The position numbers and the translations under genes are program-made. The notes below the pieces were generated by a model that searched no databases, was not told the DNA's origin, and saw nothing but the letters and a program-made list of their open reading frames with translations. 64,000 nucleotides of DNA from an uncultured Eubacterium sp. (GTDB lineage Bacteria > Bacillota > Clostridia > Lachnospirales > Lachnospiraceae), in assembly GCA_910583555.1 (NCBI GenBank), contig CAJTXO010000001.1, positions 248,001-312,000 on the forward strand, read 5' to 3'. Below are positions 61,953 to 64,000 of this stretch, piece by piece (position 1 is the first letter of the stretch; the number at the start of each line of letters is the position of its first letter).

Positions 61953-63140
61953 TCAACCTGATATTTTTATCTGCTGAATGGACGCTTCATCGATATAGTA
62001 GTAACGATCGTCCCCAGCCGCAGGTAATAAATAGTCAAACCCTTTTCCGAAGTCGAACGCAAATTTATCACTTCCATTCTTTCTTATTATATGACAGCTC
62101 TGCGCATCGGTGAATACGATTTCTCCTCCGGACATGACAAGATCCGAATACCGGCAGGAGATTTTTTCTGCCAGTACTTCTTTTCCCCGCAAATTGTAGA
62201 GATACATCTTCTGATCATCCGTACTTCCCGCCGTACCGGTAATGACTAATATATTTTCATCGTCATGATCCGCGCTCTTGATCTCTTCGTCAAAAATCTT
62301 CTCAAAAACCTGCTCTGGTTTCTTCATATTTTCAAACAGCGCAAATCCGTCTTCAAAAAAAATAGCTGCCTTGTCATCCGACACAAAGCCAATGCGGGAG
62401 ATCATTTTTGTCTCATAAGATTTCCCTCCCACAAGCGTATTCTGATCCTGGCCTACCTCCGTAAAATTGTAAAAACAGACTTTATTCTCCATCGTCCCGT
62501 TTTGCACTACGATATAGGCGATCACCAGGCTGTTTCCGTCGGGCGATATGTCAAAGTCGAGTGGAAAGCCGTCATCCAGCACATTTGTCGGGATCTCTAC
62601 CTCCAGCTGCTCTGCCGTGCTGTATGGATCATAGATACTGATCACGTCGGAGTCTTCATCCTGAAGCAGTACGGCCGCCTTCCCGTCCTCGCAGATCTTC
62701 GCTTTCCCGATCGGCAAAGTCGTCTCAATGCCGACACCCTGATCTTCTCCATTATATACGTAAAACATCTTAGCGCCGACGTCAGCGACCAGAACATAAT
62801 TTCCGCGGATATCCACTACCGGTTGTTCCATCTCATACCCGCCGTTCCACAGCGTCTCGCCAGAATCATCGATCAGAGAAATACCATCCCGGCTGTATTT
62901 GAGCAGATCTCCGTGAAACGGCAGGTAAGATACGCCGTTGCTGTCCTTCCTCGCCTGCTCATTCACGACATCATAGCCGGAAAAAGAACGATGCGTATAA
63001 TAATAAGAGAAGCAGACGATCACGACGATCCCGATCAAAACGCCTGCGCCGACCAGACTAAAAAATAGGATCATCTTATTTCTTTTCTTTCTGCGTCTCC
63101 TGTTCTCCTCTTCTACGCTGTTCTCAAATATGCTGCCCAA
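61953..63140 (-). CDS. DUF5711 family membrane-anchored beta-propeller protein
   Basis: 395 residues: a basic cytoplasmic start (NRRRRKKRNK), one membrane helix (about 23-48), then a long outside region of repeated beta blades (for example LDFDISPDGNSLVIAYIV). This matches the DUF5711 group common in Lachnospiraceae. The role is unknown. It appears to share a transcript with cvpA and perhaps with the gene upstream. Confidence 0.75.
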   Translation of the reverse strand: MGSIFENSVEEENRRRRKKRNKMILFFSLVGAGVLIGIVVIVCFSYYYTHRSFSGYDVVNEQARKDSNGVSYLPFHGDLLKYSRDGISLIDDSGETLWNGGYEMEQPVVDIRGNYVLVADVGAKMFYVYNGEDQGVGIETTLPIGKAKICEDGKAAVLLQDEDSDVISIYDPYSTAEQLEVEIPTNVLDDGFPLDFDISPDGNSLVIAYIVVQNGTMENKVCFYNFTEVGQDQNTLVGGKSYETKMISRIGFVSDDKAAIFFEDGFALFENMKKPEQVFEKIFDEEIKSADHDDENILVITGTAGSTDDQKMYLYNLRGKEVLAEKISCRYSDLVMSGGEIVFTDAQSCHIIRKNGSDKFAFDFGKGFDYLLPAAGDDRYYYIDEASIQQIKISG

Positions 63141-63242
63141 CTTTGTTCACCCCGGTTCCAGACATCTGCCATTTTCGTCAGTATATCATAAAGCGACATT
63201 TTTTTCAAGCACCCATAAATGTTCACTCATGAGTGTGCGTTC

Positions 63243-64000
63243 TCACTTCGCCGACACGCCTCCCCCCGACACCGCATTTGTCATCGCTGAAACGCCTCCC
63301 TGGCTAACATTTTCAAGCGCCTGACTATTCCCGTCTGCAGAAGCGTTTTCCTCGCTGGCTCCGTCCGCGGCCGCGTTCTCCTGGCTGGCTCCGTCCGCGC
63401 TCTGCCCGCTCACGGCTCCTTTTGATACGACACCGCCGCCGAGTGTCTCGACATCGGTCTTATTCCCTTCTTTTCCGCCCTTCATCGCTTCCTGCAGTCC
63501 AGCCTGAAGTCCGGAGATCTGATCCCGCAGTTCCGAAAATCCATTACGGTTGTTCAGCGCGACAGCGCCCAGCACGAGACCCAGCACGAGTACGAGGCTC
63601 GCAAGTCCGAATGTCATCTTCCCCTCCGCCTCTTTTTCTTTTTTCTTCTCTTCATTTTCTTTGATCACGCCGCGGATATTGCGGATCACACGGTCGTCTT
63701 CCTGCTCAACGATATGTACAAAACGGTTTGTCTCCTCCATCATATAATTTCTCATCTCGACATTTTTTTCATAGTAAATATAGTAGCCGCCCTGTTTTAG
63801 AAAACCTGAATTTTCATACAAATAGAAATCATCCTGGCTGCCGTCCTCTTCATATACATATAAAAGCCTGTCCCCTTCCGAGAAATTCCTGCGGTGGATC
63901 TCCAGCAGGCTGTCCGGGATACTGTCTTTGGCTTTTTCGTTGGAATAGAACCATCCCACCACATCGAGATCCGTAAAATTTTCCTTAATATCCGTATAAA
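63243..64000 (-). CDS. Membrane protein with MPN-like N-terminal domain, 5' end outside window
   Basis: The frame is open to base 64000 (the upstream part reads YTDIKENFTDLDVVGWFYS), so the N-terminus is missing. About 252 residues are seen: an alpha/beta part with VVGWFYS and IHRRNFSEGDRLLYVYEE, a membrane helix at about 130-150, and a tail very rich in Gly, Ala, Ser, Asn and Val. The GWFYS and IHRRNF pattern resembles MPN/JAB domains but without the metal-binding His residues, so it would be an inactive version. That link is tentative. Confidence 0.6.
   Translation of the reverse strand, partial: YTDIKENFTDLDVVGWFYSNEKAKDSIPDSLLEIHRRNFSEGDRLLYVYEEDGSQDDFYLYENSGFLKQGGYYIYYEKNVEMRNYMMEETNRFVHIVEQEDDRVIRNIRGVIKENEEKKKEKEAEGKMTFGLASLVLVLGLVLGAVALNNRNGFSELRDQISGLQAGLQEAMKGGKEGNKTDVETLGGGVVSKGAVSGQSADGASQENAAADGASEENASADGNSQALENVSQGGVSAMTNAVSGGGVSAK

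Overview
The window comes from a low-to-mid GC, Gram-positive, spore-forming anaerobe of the Clostridia, most likely family Lachnospiraceae. The evidence is the spoVAD/spoVAE pair, a fused SecDF, the HrcA/CIRCE heat-shock operon, an oxygen-independent class III ribonucleotide reductase, AGGAGG-type ribosome binding sites, consensus sigma-A promoters, and many secreted proteins with lysine-rich Ig-like or fibronectin-like tails. I saw no rRNA, tRNA, CRISPR array, intact prophage or insertion sequence.

Layout. 1-8.6 kb: an AI-2E/PerM-type permease (cut by the left edge), then a secreted carbohydrate-degradation locus with a twin-domain CE1-like esterase, a modular GH97 glycosidase and a divergent AraC regulator. 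8.7-12.5 kb: spoVAE, spoVAD and secDF. 12.7-19.6 kb: an AgrC-like kinase and a LytTR regulator at opposite ends of a gene row that holds three secreted proteins and an unlisted 19-residue amphipathic peptide. 19.6-26.7 kb: tadA, an Rpn-type nuclease, prmA, pta, a NatAB-like ABC exporter and an AlkD-like protein. 27-32 kb: a BspA-like surface protein, a very small hydrophobic peptide, and an amino-acid ABC importer whose binding protein looks circularly permuted. 32-37.5 kb: an envelope-stress module (PadR, HAAS/DUF4097 protein, LiaF-like protein), a VanRS-like two-component system and a C39-like membrane protein. 37.5-38.6 kb: an AT-rich accessory island with a convergent type I toxin-antitoxin locus beside a decayed ATPase gene. 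38.6-41 kb: a hypothetical protein, a lipoprotein prolyl isomerase and a PepSY protein. 41-46.6 kb: a complete STM4011-STM4015 type cluster (two radical SAM enzymes, a sulfatase-like hydrolase, an ATP-grasp protein and a leucine-rich protein) driven from one promoter together with DUF951 and a small membrane protein. 46.7-64 kb: core genes nrdD, rpsF-ssb-rpsR, gdpP-rplI-dnaB, a MerR regulator, a Big_2 surface protein, hrcA-grpE-dnaK-dnaJ, cvpA, a DUF5711 protein and a gene cut by the right edge.

The best candidates for undescribed biology are (1) the STM4011-4015 operon, whose product is unknown; (2) the kinase / secreted cargo / 19-residue peptide / LytTR regulator block; (3) the permuted binding protein; and (4) the holin-like type I toxin-antitoxin island. 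Several family calls rest on recognising motifs by eye, without any database search.
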